Shown piece by piece: positions 1 through 7,022 of a stretch of 7,817 bases of DNA; the stretch's first letter is position 1; every line of letters starts with the position of its first letter. This DNA is from Microbacteriaceae bacterium UBA963 (GTDB lineage: Bacteria > Actinomycetota > Actinomycetes > Actinomycetales > Microbacteriaceae), in NCBI GenBank assembly GCA_002292955.1, contig DBCH01000048.1:571-8387 (forward strand). Reading direction: 5' to 3'. A program made the position numbers and the translations under genes. Below the pieces are notes generated by a model. It was given only the letters and a program-made list of their open reading frames with translations, was not told where the DNA came from and made no database searches.

Positions 1-823
1 CCACGGGACGATCCCCGGCCGTGAGGAGCTTAGGCACGGCGGCGAGCAGGGACTTCGTGTAGGGGTGCTTCGGGCTCCGGAAGATGTCGAGAGTGTCACC
101 CACCTCAACCGCGGCGCCGTCTTTCATCACGACGACGCGATCGGCCATGTCGGCCACCACTCCCATGTCGTGAGTGATGAGGATGATGCCGGAATCGATG
201 CGGTTGCGCAGCGAACGCAAGAGGTCGAGGATTTCTGCTTGGACCGTGACGTCGAGTGCGGTCGTGGGTTCGTCCGCAATGAGGAGGACGGGATCGCACG
301 CAATCGCCATGGCAATCATGGCGCGCTGACGCTGGCCTCCGGAGAGCTGGTGCGGAAACTTCCGGAAGGACGCCGCCGGATTCGGCATCTCAACCTTGGC
401 CAGCAGATCGATGGCACGGGCCTTCGCCTCGTTGGGTGTGAGGTCAAGATGCGCGCGCAAGACCTCAACGATTTGGAACCCGACCGTGTAGACCGGGTTG
501 AGCGCCGTCATGGGCTCCTGGAAAATCACGGCGATGTCTTTGCCGCGAATCTCCCGGAGGTCGCGAGATCGGAGTCCGAGAATCTCTTTTCCGAGGAGCT
601 TGACCGATCCGCTGGTCCGCGAGTTGTCGGGCAGCAGACCCAGCAGGGCCATCGCACTCGTGCTCTTACCCGAACCGGACTCGCCCACGATCGCGAGTGT
701 TTCACCACGCGCCACTTCGAACGACACGTGCGTGGCGGCCGGGTAAAGCTGGCCGTCCACCCAAAAATCGACACAGAGATCGGTGACCTGCATCACCGTC
801 TCGGACTTATGCGCGGTTGCCAT
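1..823 (-). CDS. OppD/DppD-type ABC transporter ATP-binding protein (3' end outside window)
   Basis: This is the ATPase subunit of a peptide-type ABC importer; it hydrolyses ATP at the cytoplasmic face to drive the two permeases encoded upstream. I translated the minus strand from the ATG at 823-821 and obtained 274 residues before the window ends. All ATPase motifs are present: Walker [10 protein letters not shown] (47-55), Q-loop FQEP (Q102), signature LSGGQ (160-164), Walker B LLIADE (180-185) and switch histidine in THD (H218). HPYTKSLL at 253-260 begins the C-terminal extension typical of Opp/Dpp ATPases. A purine-rich GAAAGG lies 11 nt before the ATG. It is not directly joined to the permease genes because a plus-strand gene (861-1460) lies between them. 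The missing part may be a short C-terminus (OppD length is about 330 aa) or a fused OppF half; the window cannot tell. Family assignment is firm, substrate unknown. Confidence 0.95.
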   Translation of the reverse strand, partial: MATAHKSETVMQVTDLCVDFWVDGQLYPAATHVSFEVARGETLAIVGESGSGKSTSAMALLGLLPDNSRTSGSVKLLGKEILGLRSRDLREIRGKDIAVIFQEPMTALNPVYTVGFQIVEVLRAHLDLTPNEAKARAIDLLAKVEMPNPAASFRKFPHQLSGGQRQRAMIAMAIACDPVLLIADEPTTALDVTVQAEILDLLRSLRNRIDSGIILITHDMGVVADMADRVVVMKDGAAVEVGDTLDIFRSPKHPYTKSLLAAVPKLLTAGDRPV

Positions 824-860
824 TCGGCTCACCGCCTTTCTCGTGTGTCATGCTGATTTG

Positions 861-1460
861 GTGCAACAGCCCCGAGTGGTCTTTCGACCCGCCTTCGGCA
901 GAGTCCTCACCGTCGTGGTGGTTGCGCTGTTGCTGACCGCCGTGGGTGGATTCATCTACACCGCAGACGTCAACGGCGCGCTGCACTTCGGCCCCTTGCT
1001 CGCTTTCGTGGGCTACGGCACGTGGCTGCTCTACTGGCGACCGGCCGTGATCGTTGATTCGGCACACCTCATCGTGATCAATGTGGGTCGCACCTGGGCG
1101 ATTCCCTTCGCCTGCCTGACCGCTGTGGAAACGCGTTACGCACTGGCCGTGACCACCACGGCAGGAAAAGTGACCGCTTGGGCGGCTCCCGCGCCGGGTC
1201 GTCACCAGACCCTGAGCCTGAGCCTCGCGGACTTTCGAAGCCTGCGCCGGGGGCGCCAACAAGAAAGCGTTCGTCCCGGCGATGCGCCGAACACGGAGAG
1301 CGGCTCGGTGGCTTTTGTGGTGCGCCGTCGTTGGCAGGATGCCCTGGATAATCCCTCCGCGGGTCCCGCTGCTCAGGTGACGACCCGCTGGCACGTCGTA
1401 TCGCTCGCCGTCACGGCGGTTCTGCTGGTGCTCGCCGTGGTGGGCGTGGCCACTGCTTAG
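861..1460 (+). CDS. PH-domain-type membrane protein, function unknown
   Basis: This encodes a 199-aa membrane protein. Hydrophobic segments lie at about 14-33, 42-58 and 178-197. A soluble stretch between the second and third begins WRPAVIV and contains a VINVGRTWAIPF beta-rich section, TRYALAV and TAWAAPAPGRH. From memory this layout matches a small family annotated as PH (bacterial pleckstrin-like) domain proteins in actinobacteria; its role is not known to me. I chose the GTG at 861 because protein-like sequence starts there (VVFRPAFGRVL), whereas earlier in-frame ATGs would overlap the ATPase gene on the other strand. No Shine-Dalgarno is visible; CATGCT six bases before the GTG could be a weak -10 for a leaderless message. 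The gene is divergent from the ATPase (37-nt gap) and converges on the OppC-like gene (17-nt gap), so it interrupts the importer operon on the opposite strand. Any link with transport is inference. Confidence 0.8.
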   Translation: MQQPRVVFRPAFGRVLTVVVVALLLTAVGGFIYTADVNGALHFGPLLAFVGYGTWLLYWRPAVIVDSAHLIVINVGRTWAIPFACLTAVETRYALAVTTTAGKVTAWAAPAPGRHQTLSLSLADFRSLRRGRQQESVRPGDAPNTESGSVAFVVRRRWQDALDNPSAGPAAQVTTRWHVVSLAVTAVLLVLAVVGVATA

Positions 1461-1477
1461 TCGCACCGTCTCGCGCC

Positions 1478-2518
1478 TCACGAGGATTCCACCTTGGTCG
1501 CACGGGCCATGTGCCGGGCTGTGGGCATGCGCTTCTGCCTCGGGTCAAAGGCGTCGCGCAGTCCGTCACCGATGAAGTTCACGCACAGGGCGATGGCAAT
1601 GATGAACACACCCGGCCACCAAAAGAGCCATGGGCGCGTGGCGAAGGCCACCTGGTTCTCGCTGACAATCTTTCCGAGCGACGTGTCGGGCGCCTGAACA
1701 CCGTAGCCCAAGAAACTGAGGCCGGTTTCGATGAGGATGGCCGAGGCCATGAGCAGCGTGGCGTTGACGATGATGACGCCCATAGCGTTCGGCAGAATGT
1801 GCCGGAAGATGATCCGGCCGTCACCGGCGCCGGCCACTCGAGCGGCATCAACAAACTCGCGTTCGCGCAGTGACAGGAACTCTCCGCGCACGAGTCGCGC
1901 CAAGCCGGTCCAGACCACGGCACCGAGAATCAGGGCCAGCACGGGTGCACCGGCGATACCTACGGTGCGACCCAAAACGGCGCCGATCACGATCACGGGA
2001 ATGGTGATGACCACGTCGGTGAAGCGCATGAGGGTTCCATCGATGCCACCGCGGTAGTAGCCCGACACCGCTCCGACCACCGTGCCGAGGACCGTGCCGA
2101 TGAATCCCACAATGACCATAATCATGAGTGACTGCTGAGCACCCCGCATGACGACAGCGAAAATGTCGCGGCCGATCTCGTCCTGACCAAACGGGTGGTT
2201 GCCCAGCGTGAAGCGCGCGAGATCAATCGTGGGCATGCCACCGTTTTCAATGGCTACGGCCGTGACCCAGTTGTACTGCCACCAACCGCCCACTTGCCAG
2301 TCGCCGATCACAAATCCCACCGACGTAAACGCCAGCAGCACAATGAACACGAGCACGACGAGCGAAATCATGGCGCCGCGATGACGGAAGAAACGTCGGC
2401 GAACAATCTGAGCCTGACCCAGTCCCTCGATTTCTTTGAGGGCGATAGCGTTTTCGTTGGTCTCCTCAGCGATGCTCGGCGCCGGCTCGGGCATCGGGGG
2501 TCTCGTACCGCGCGTCAT
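1478..2518 (-). CDS. OppC/DppC-type ABC transporter permease
   Basis: This is the second membrane subunit of the peptide-type importer, 346 aa, within the usual OppC range. A polar N-terminal tail is followed by the first TM at about 49-72 (AMISLVVLVFIVLLAF), then the FGQDEIGRDIF motif (110-120) seen just before the permease core in this family. Further membrane spans lie at about 130-152, 168-185, 191-208, 247-268 and 300-318. The EAA-type loop that docks on the ATPase is EFVDAARVAGAGDGRIIFRH (221-240), followed by ILPN. The C-terminus reads GDGLRDAFDPR, typical of OppC. The ATG overlaps the stop of the upstream permease in ATGA, indicating translational coupling. No strong ribosome binding site is seen, which fits coupling. 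The gene ends 17 nt from the convergent PH-type gene, leaving no room for a separate terminator. Confidence 0.96.
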   Translation of the reverse strand: MTRGTRPPMPEPAPSIAEETNENAIALKEIEGLGQAQIVRRRFFRHRGAMISLVVLVFIVLLAFTSVGFVIGDWQVGGWWQYNWVTAVAIENGGMPTIDLARFTLGNHPFGQDEIGRDIFAVVMRGAQQSLMIMVIVGFIGTVLGTVVGAVSGYYRGGIDGTLMRFTDVVITIPVIVIGAVLGRTVGIAGAPVLALILGAVVWTGLARLVRGEFLSLREREFVDAARVAGAGDGRIIFRHILPNAMGVIIVNATLLMASAILIETGLSFLGYGVQAPDTSLGKIVSENQVAFATRPWLFWWPGVFIIAIALCVNFIGDGLRDAFDPRQKRMPTARHMARATKVESS

Positions 2519-4047
2519 GACAGCCTGATTCTCGGGTCAAGGCCGGCATACACAATGTCAGCAAGAAGATTGAAAAGAATGGCGAGCGACCCCGTGACGA
2601 GAAAGAATGCCATGACGGGATTGGGATCCACATTGTCTAACCCGTATTGAAAGAGGGCTCCCATCCCCTTCCATCCGAACACGCGCTCGGTGATCACGGC
2701 GCCACCAATGATTCCGCCGATATCAAACGCCACGATGGTCGCAATGGGAATGAGCGCGTTGCGGAAGCCGTGTCGAACCACCACGGTGCGCTCGGACAGA
2801 CCCTTGGCACGTGCGGTGCGAATGTAGTCCTGGTTCATGACCTCGAGCAGGCTGGCACGTGAATAACGCGTGTATCCGGCAAACGAGATCAAAATCAGCG
2901 CGATGGTGGGAAGGAGGAGGTGAGTGAAGGTATCCACCATGTGTACCCACATGGTGCCCTCAAGACCCGGCGTCATGGCGCCAATCGTGGCGATGGGGCG
3001 GCCCTTGACGCGTTCGGATCCGGCGAAGTCATCCCACACGTACATCATGCGATCGACCGTAATGAGGAAGCCCATCAGGAGGCCCACAATGGCCGCCGTG
3101 CGAGCCACGGGCAGACGTTCGGGCTTGCCCATAAACCAGCCGATAAAGAAGCTCGCGGCAACCGTGACCACGGCCAGCAACACAAAACTCCACGGTTCGA
3201 GGTAAAACGAGAAGCCGTACAAGAACGGAAAGTAGATAGCACCGCCCACGGCGACGACTATTAGCGAGGCATAGAGCGCGCGACGGTTACGGATGCCCGT
3301 GGAAATGGCCGTCACGCCAAACGCAATGGCTGCACCGGTCACCAGAAGGCCGACAATACCGATGTGCGGGTAGGTGAACCAATTGGACAGCTTGATGTAC
3401 ATCAGCATGCTGGCCGAGGCGGCCAGAGCGATGAGAAATGTCCAGAGCCTCGCGCGTCCGCGCCACGGCAACACGAGCATCCAGAAGAGACCCAATAAGG
3501 GAGCCGCCGCCGCAATAAACCACCACGGTATGTCGGGAGCGGAGAGGAAGTCGTTGAACCCGATGGCCAGGTACTGCTTGAGCAGCACGGCCACCCAGAA
3601 GATGGGCAGCGAGAAGAACAGGAACGAGATGAACGTGACCCCGTAGTCGTACGAGCTGTACTGGCGCAGCGCGGTAGTGATCCCCACGACCAGACCAAGA
3701 ATGATGGCCACAATGGCGGCAATCGTCACCAGCTGCAGCGTCGAGGATGCGGCTTGAGCGAGAAGAACGCTGACCGGTTGATTCTGAATGGTGACGCCGA
3801 GGTCACACTGGCCAATGAAGCACTTGCCCACGCCGCCCAACCAGATGAAATAGCGGAGGTAAACGGGAACGTCGAGATTAAGCAGAGCTGTTCGCGAAGC
3901 GATGAGCTGTGCCTTCTGCGGCGAGGTGCTGGTGCGCAGGTCGGCGAGCGGGTCACCCGAGAGGGCGGTGAGCACGTACATCAGGTACGTGGCAGCTAAG
4001 AAGATGAGGAGAGAGATGCCGAGGCGACGCACAACAAAAGAAATCAT
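2515..4047 (-). CDS. OppB/DppB-type ABC transporter permease with long central membrane insertion
   Basis: This is the first membrane subunit of the importer. The N-terminal 165 residues are ordinary OppB: TM1 at 8-29, LSGDPLADL (29-37), an extracytoplasmic region with CFIGQCDLG (76-84), and TMs at about 103-125 and 138-160. The C-terminal part is also canonical: HLLLPTIALILISFAGYTRYSR (376-397), the EAA loop QDYIRTARAKGLSERTVVVR (406-425), HGFRNALIP (426-434) and ending GLDPRIRLS. Typical OppB proteins are about 305-340 aa; this one is 510 aa. The excess lies at about 172-340 and contains roughly six further hydrophobic segments (about 174-195, 201-220, 228-250, 258-275, 283-305, 316-332). 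An even number keeps the C-terminal half in normal topology. The start ATG at 4047 has GGAGAGG 10 nt upstream. The stop overlaps the start of the next permease. The two cysteines at 76 and 81 in the first extracytoplasmic loop could form a disulfide. Confidence 0.95.
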   Translation of the reverse strand: MISFVVRRLGISLLIFLAATYLMYVLTALSGDPLADLRTSTSPQKAQLIASRTALLNLDVPVYLRYFIWLGGVGKCFIGQCDLGVTIQNQPVSVLLAQAASSTLQLVTIAAIVAIILGLVVGITTALRQYSSYDYGVTFISFLFFSLPIFWVAVLLKQYLAIGFNDFLSAPDIPWWFIAAAAPLLGLFWMLVLPWRGRARLWTFLIALAASASMLMYIKLSNWFTYPHIGIVGLLVTGAAIAFGVTAISTGIRNRRALYASLIVVAVGGAIYFPFLYGFSFYLEPWSFVLLAVVTVAASFFIGWFMGKPERLPVARTAAIVGLLMGFLITVDRMMYVWDDFAGSERVKGRPIATIGAMTPGLEGTMWVHMVDTFTHLLLPTIALILISFAGYTRYSRASLLEVMNQDYIRTARAKGLSERTVVVRHGFRNALIPIATIVAFDIGGIIGGAVITERVFGWKGMGALFQYGLDNVDPNPVMAFFLVTGSLAILFNLLADIVYAGLDPRIRLS

Positions 4048-4157
4048 TCGTGCACATCCTCTCCGGTGAGTCGTCCCATGCTAATGGGAAGAACGCTGTG
4101 GGCGTCGAGGCGGGTGCCTCGACGCCCACAGGCGGTTACGTGGTGGTCATCCGTTAC
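4048..4157 (-). promoter_or_regulatory. Leader between binding-protein and permease genes
   Basis: This gap separates the binding-protein stop from the first permease. It carries the strong hairpin listed separately and, closer to the permease, a small inverted repeat (CCCAT-4 nt-ATGGG, 4075-4088), followed by the GGAGAGG ribosome binding site of the permease. Spacers of this kind in binding-protein-first ABC operons often lower expression of membrane subunits relative to the binding protein. That role is inferred here. Confidence 0.5.
4096..4131 (-). terminator. Perfect 16-bp stem-loop after the substrate-binding protein gene
   Basis: Positions 4096-4111 and 4116-4131 are perfect reverse complements, with a 4-nt loop (ACCC on the minus strand). 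The stem is very GC-rich (core GGGCGTCGAGGC). It begins 27 nt after the binding-protein stop codon. No U-run follows on the minus strand (GCGTTCTTCCC), so it is more likely a partial terminator or a 3'-end stabiliser of the binding-protein message than a complete intrinsic terminator. The structure is directly visible; the function is inferred. Confidence 0.6.
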
Positions 4158-5957
4158 CTAGGAAACGGGTGCCCACTCCCAGATGTTCCAGAACACCGTG
4201 GGGGCCAGCGGCGACTGCGAGACGTTCGCGATCTTGTTCTGGTCGTAGGCCGTGACGGCGGGGAACTGGAAGACCGTGACTCCGTAGAAGTCCGACCAGA
4301 GCAGCTTGTCGATTTCCTGCTGCAGAGTGATCTGCTTCGCAGGATCGAACTCAGCATCGAGCTGCTCGAGCAGCGCGTCAACCTCGGGGTTGCTGTAGTA
4401 GTTGAGGTTGTTGATGCCGTCCGTCTTGAACGTCGGGCTGCTGTTGGTCACACCGAGGCTGGTCGACTGCCATCCGAACAGCGAGGCGTCATAGGCGCCG
4501 GGTGTTCCGAGGAGTCCGCCCCAGTCTTCACTGGAGCAGTCGGTGACGTTGAATCCGGCGAGCGCACCCGACTGCTGGATGAGTGCAAACTCGTTGGCGC
4601 GACGAGGGTTCGTCGAGCTGAAGAGCATGCAGACCTCAGGGTTGGTCACACCCGACTCAGCGATGAGTGCCTTGGCACCCTCGATGTCAACCTCGGCGTA
4701 AGCGGCCGAGCCGTTGTTTGCCACCGATTCGTCGTATCCTGCAGCGCCCGGAAGGAACAACTGCGAGTTACGCACCTGAGCATTCGCGTTCAGGGGCACG
4801 ATCAGCTTCTCCACGATGTCGGCACGAGGAATGATCTTCATGAACGCCTCGCGGAGCTTGGGGTTGTCCATGGTTCCGCTCTTGCCGTTGGCGAACTGAA
4901 GGTCGATGTGCTCGTAGGTGCCCTCATCTCCGAAGAGCGTGGTCACGTCAAGCGCGTTCAGGGCATCTGCGACGTCGGCCGTGGCCTGGGGCGAGATGAT
5001 CTGTACTTCACCGTTCTGGAGTGCCTGAACGGCCGCCATGGGGTCGGTGATGAAACGAACCGAGATCTCTTCGACCTTCGGCTTGTGCGCACCGGCGTAG
5101 TTCTTGTTGGCGGTCAGCGTGATGTACTGGTCGGCAACAAAGTCGCTGATCACGTAGGGGCCGTTGGCGACGAGGAGCTCGGCGTCCGCGGGCATCTCGG
5201 TGAAGTTGTAGCCGGTGTTCCAGAAGTTGGAGATCGCGGCGAGTGCCGTGGTGTCCTTGTCCTGAATGGCCTTGAGAACCGCGGCAGCACCGTCGGCGTT
5301 AGAACCTGCCTCGAGGGCCTTCTTGCCGATGATGTGTGCGGGGAGGCCGACGCCGAATGCAAGCTCCCAGTCCACGTAGGGGCTGGAGTAGGTAAGCGTG
5401 ACGGACTTGCCATCGGCACTCACCTCGGGGACCTCGGTAACGAGGCCAAGGCCCGTGGGGCTGGTGGGGTCCGCGCCAGAGTCGAAGTAGACGATGTCAG
5501 CTGGCTGCTCTCCGTTGAGCTCGCCCGTGTCGGGGTCCATGTACTCCGAGGGGTCGAATTCGGTGTCGTTGTAGACGCCACCCACGGCGACCCAGGTCAG
5601 CATGAGGTCAGCTGCCGTTACGGGCTGTCCATCAGACCACTTGGCGGTGTCGGCGAGGGTGTACTTCACCACGAGGGGTGAGTCCGAAATCTTCTCGTAG
5701 GTACCGAACGACGTGTCCTTTACCAATTCGGGAACGTCGTTGTAGTAGTTGAACGACGAGCCCGTTGCGTACGTGATGTTGGCGTTCGCCGTGGCATTTC
5801 CGTACGTGGTGTTGGTGTTGTAGGAGTAGAACGGCTGGTTCCACGCCACTGACAGGCTGGAGCCTGAGACAACCTCGGACTGCGGGGCACAGCCCGACAG
5901 AACGAGTGCCGCTGTCGCCACAACGGCGACGAGGGCGGCAATGCGAGTTTTCTTCAC
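4158..5957 (-). CDS. Extracellular solute-binding lipoprotein of peptide-type ABC importer (SBP_bac_5 family)
   Basis: This 599-aa lipoprotein captures the solute outside the membrane and delivers it to the permeases encoded downstream. The start is GTG at 5957, with GGAGG at 5964-5968 and a 6-nt spacer. It opens with VKKTR, a hydrophobic core and the lipobox LSGC, so C23 should be lipidated after signal peptidase II cleavage. Residues 107-118 (WSDGQPVTAADL) match the family motif in which W-SDG precedes a TA-D helix. TLTYSSPYVDWEL and the C-terminal FWNIWEWAPVS also suit this family. An upstream in-frame ATG at 6041 would add 28 residues before the signal peptide and is unlikely. The protein is Asn/Tyr-rich after the lipobox (FYSYNTNTTYGNATANAN). 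It is the first gene of the importer operon. Peptides are the commonest family substrate, but the sequence does not fix the ligand. Confidence 0.95.
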   Translation of the reverse strand: MKKTRIAALVAVVATAALVLSGCAPQSEVVSGSSLSVAWNQPFYSYNTNTTYGNATANANITYATGSSFNYYNDVPELVKDTSFGTYEKISDSPLVVKYTLADTAKWSDGQPVTAADLMLTWVAVGGVYNDTEFDPSEYMDPDTGELNGEQPADIVYFDSGADPTSPTGLGLVTEVPEVSADGKSVTLTYSSPYVDWELAFGVGLPAHIIGKKALEAGSNADGAAAVLKAIQDKDTTALAAISNFWNTGYNFTEMPADAELLVANGPYVISDFVADQYITLTANKNYAGAHKPKVEEISVRFITDPMAAVQALQNGEVQIISPQATADVADALNALDVTTLFGDEGTYEHIDLQFANGKSGTMDNPKLREAFMKIIPRADIVEKLIVPLNANAQVRNSQLFLPGAAGYDESVANNGSAAYAEVDIEGAKALIAESGVTNPEVCMLFSSTNPRRANEFALIQQSGALAGFNVTDCSSEDWGGLLGTPGAYDASLFGWQSTSLGVTNSSPTFKTDGINNLNYYSNPEVDALLEQLDAEFDPAKQITLQQEIDKLLWSDFYGVTVFQFPAVTAYDQNKIANVSQSPLAPTVFWNIWEWAPVS

Positions 5958-6036
5958 TTGGTACCTCCGAATAGTGCTCTGCAAGAACGCGCCGGAAAAG
6001 ACGCTTGTCCCACACCTTACGAGAGGAATGCCCAGA

Positions 6037-6042
6037 AACATA
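6037..6042 (-). promoter_or_regulatory. Weak candidate -10 box for the importer operon
   Basis: On the minus strand TATGTT lies about 80 nt upstream of the binding-protein GTG, which would give a leader of roughly 70 nt. No good -35 hexamer is present at 16-18 nt spacing (GGGTAA at 17). It is the best -10-like hexamer I found in this divergent gap, but the support is slight. Confidence 0.25.
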
Positions 6043-6078
6043 CTGTCGTTGTGATTTCGTTACCCGGGCGACAGCCTT

Positions 6079-6094
6079 CACAACCTCACAACCT
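6079..6094. repeat. 8-bp tandem repeat CACAACCT x2 in the divergent intergenic region
   Basis: CACAACCT occurs twice head to tail, ending 10 nt upstream of the TATACT box of the CPBP gene. It occupies the -35 region of that promoter and lies upstream of the importer promoter on the other strand. It could be a paired half-site for a regulator, but two copies of eight bases could also arise by chance. Confidence 0.3.
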
Positions 6095-6104
6095 CGGCGA
6101 ACCT

Positions 6105-6118
6105 TATACTCGGGAGCG
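6105..6118 (+). promoter_or_regulatory. -10 box of a probable leaderless promoter for the CPBP gene
   Basis: TATACT at 6105-6110 differs from the consensus -10 in one base. The GTG start codon begins seven bases after it, where transcription would be expected to begin. No usable Shine-Dalgarno precedes the GTG: GGAG at 6113-6116 is only one base away. This is the arrangement of leaderless mRNAs, which are common in actinobacteria. No convincing -35 is seen. Confidence 0.55.
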
Positions 6119-6906
6119 TGACGAACAACCGCACTGAGTGGTCGGGGAATGCCAGCCGCAAGAGGCTCATCTTCGAGGTCGTCATCGTCCTTGCGCTCTC
6201 ACTGGGGCAATCGGCCGCGTACTCGATCGTGGCCATCATTCGGCGTCTGTCGCGTACCGAAGCGTTGGCGGATCAGACGGCCACGATCAACCGGCCGCTG
6301 GCCGACGAACAGGTTTTTGACCTCGTCTACCAACTCCTGAGTGTGACCTTCGCCCTCGCTCCGGTGGCGCTCGTGCTCTATCTGCTGTGGCAACCCGGAC
6401 GCAGTTCGTTTCGGCGCATCGGTTTTGATCTCACCCGCCCGGGGCGAGACATCGGCTGGGGCGTGGCCCTCGTCGCCATTATTGGCATCCCCGGTATTGC
6501 GCTGTACATCGCCGGTAATGCGCTCGGCATTACCGTCACCATTGTCCCCACCGCGCTCGGAACATACTGGTGGACCATCCCTGTTCTCATTCTCGTGGCC
6601 GCTCGCGCGTCGCTCGAAGAGGAAATCATCGTGGTGGGTTACCTCTTCACCCGCCTACGCGAACTCGGCTGTAAACCCTGGGCCATCATCGGAATCAGTG
6701 CGGTTTTGCGAGGCAGCTATCACCTCTATCAGGGCTTCGGGCCGTTCGTGGGAAACGTGCTGATGGGCATCCTGTTCGGGTTCGCCTACCAACGCTGGGG
6801 CCGCGTCATGCCCCTCGTGATTGCCCACTTCATTCTCGACGTGCTGTCGTTTACGGGTTATGCCCTCGTGGCAGCCCTGGTGCCCGGATTCTTGCCCGGC
6901 ACGTAA
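6118..6906 (+). CDS. CPBP-family intramembrane protein (putative glutamic-type protease, CaaX/Abi-like)
   Basis: This encodes a 262-aa membrane protein. Hydrophobic segments lie at about 19-41, 71-91, 113-135, 150-164, 187-197, 209-224 and 231-255. The conserved CPBP motifs are in the C-terminal half: a glutamate cluster in SLEEEIIVVGYLFTRL (E167-E169), a histidine in LRGSYHLYQGFG (H202), and AHFILD (H237, D241). In the wider family these Glu and His residues form the membrane-embedded active site of CaaX-prenyl-protease-like enzymes. The arginine of the classic EExxxR motif is replaced by VVGYL here, a variant I associate with actinobacterial members. The start GTG at 6118 is supported by the TATACT box seven bases upstream. 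The gene is divergent from the importer operon and probably monocistronic, being followed by a hairpin. The substrate is unknown; members have been linked to peptide processing or bacteriocin immunity in other bacteria, but nothing here points to either. Confidence 0.88.
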   Translation: MTNNRTEWSGNASRKRLIFEVVIVLALSLGQSAAYSIVAIIRRLSRTEALADQTATINRPLADEQVFDLVYQLLSVTFALAPVALVLYLLWQPGRSSFRRIGFDLTRPGRDIGWGVALVAIIGIPGIALYIAGNALGITVTIVPTALGTYWWTIPVLILVAARASLEEEIIVVGYLFTRLRELGCKPWAIIGISAVLRGSYHLYQGFGPFVGNVLMGILFGFAYQRWGRVMPLVIAHFILDVLSFTGYALVAALVPGFLPGT

Positions 6907-6923
6907 GAAAACGCCCACAGAAA

Positions 6924-6960
6924 CACAAAACCGCCAGATCCATGATCTCGCGGTTTCGTG
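6924..6960. terminator. Imperfect hairpin downstream of the CPBP gene
   Basis: AAACCGC (6928-6934) pairs with GCGGTTT (6950-6956), and AGAT (6936-6939) pairs with ATCT (6945-6948) around a CCATG loop, with one C-C mismatch between them. Three more pairs, CAC/GTG, flank the stem after one mismatch. It starts 17 nt after the CPBP stop codon. On the plus strand only three U residues end the stem; on the minus strand the tail TTTTGTGTTT looks more terminator-like. It may stop transcription from either side. Confidence 0.5.
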
Positions 6961-6992
6961 GACTCCCCCCAAACGGAATCCACTTCAAGCAT

Positions 6993-7010
6993 AGTGAAGA
7001 AGTATTCACT
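6993..7010. promoter_or_regulatory. Operator-like inverted repeat AGTGAA-6 nt-TTCACT
   Basis: Two 6-bp arms are exact reverse complements separated by GAAGTA. The size and symmetry are those of a binding site for a dimeric regulator. It lies 160 nt upstream of the HTH gene and 13 nt before the 20-bp tandem repeat. The binding role is inferred. Confidence 0.35.
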
Positions 7011-7022
7011 CTTGTCATGGTG

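Noticed and set aside
65..856. 263-codon plus-strand frame opposite the ATPase gene
   Set aside because: The minus strand contains every ATPase motif in order; the plus-strand translation is an Arg/His/Asp-rich shadow.
807..1481. 224-codon minus-strand frame opposite the PH-type gene
   Set aside because: The translation is rich in His, Arg and Gly with no hydrophobic or domain pattern. The plus-strand frame gives a coherent membrane protein.
4050..5681. 543-codon open frame on the plus strand, antisense to the binding-protein gene
   Set aside because: It lies almost wholly opposite a well-supported lipoprotein gene. Its translation is rich in Val, Gly, Arg and Glu without recognisable motifs, as expected of an antisense frame in GC-rich DNA.
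5958..6041. Longer start (ATG 6041) for the binding protein
   Set aside because: It would place 28 residues before a standard lipoprotein signal peptide, whereas the GTG at 5957 has GGAGG six bases upstream.
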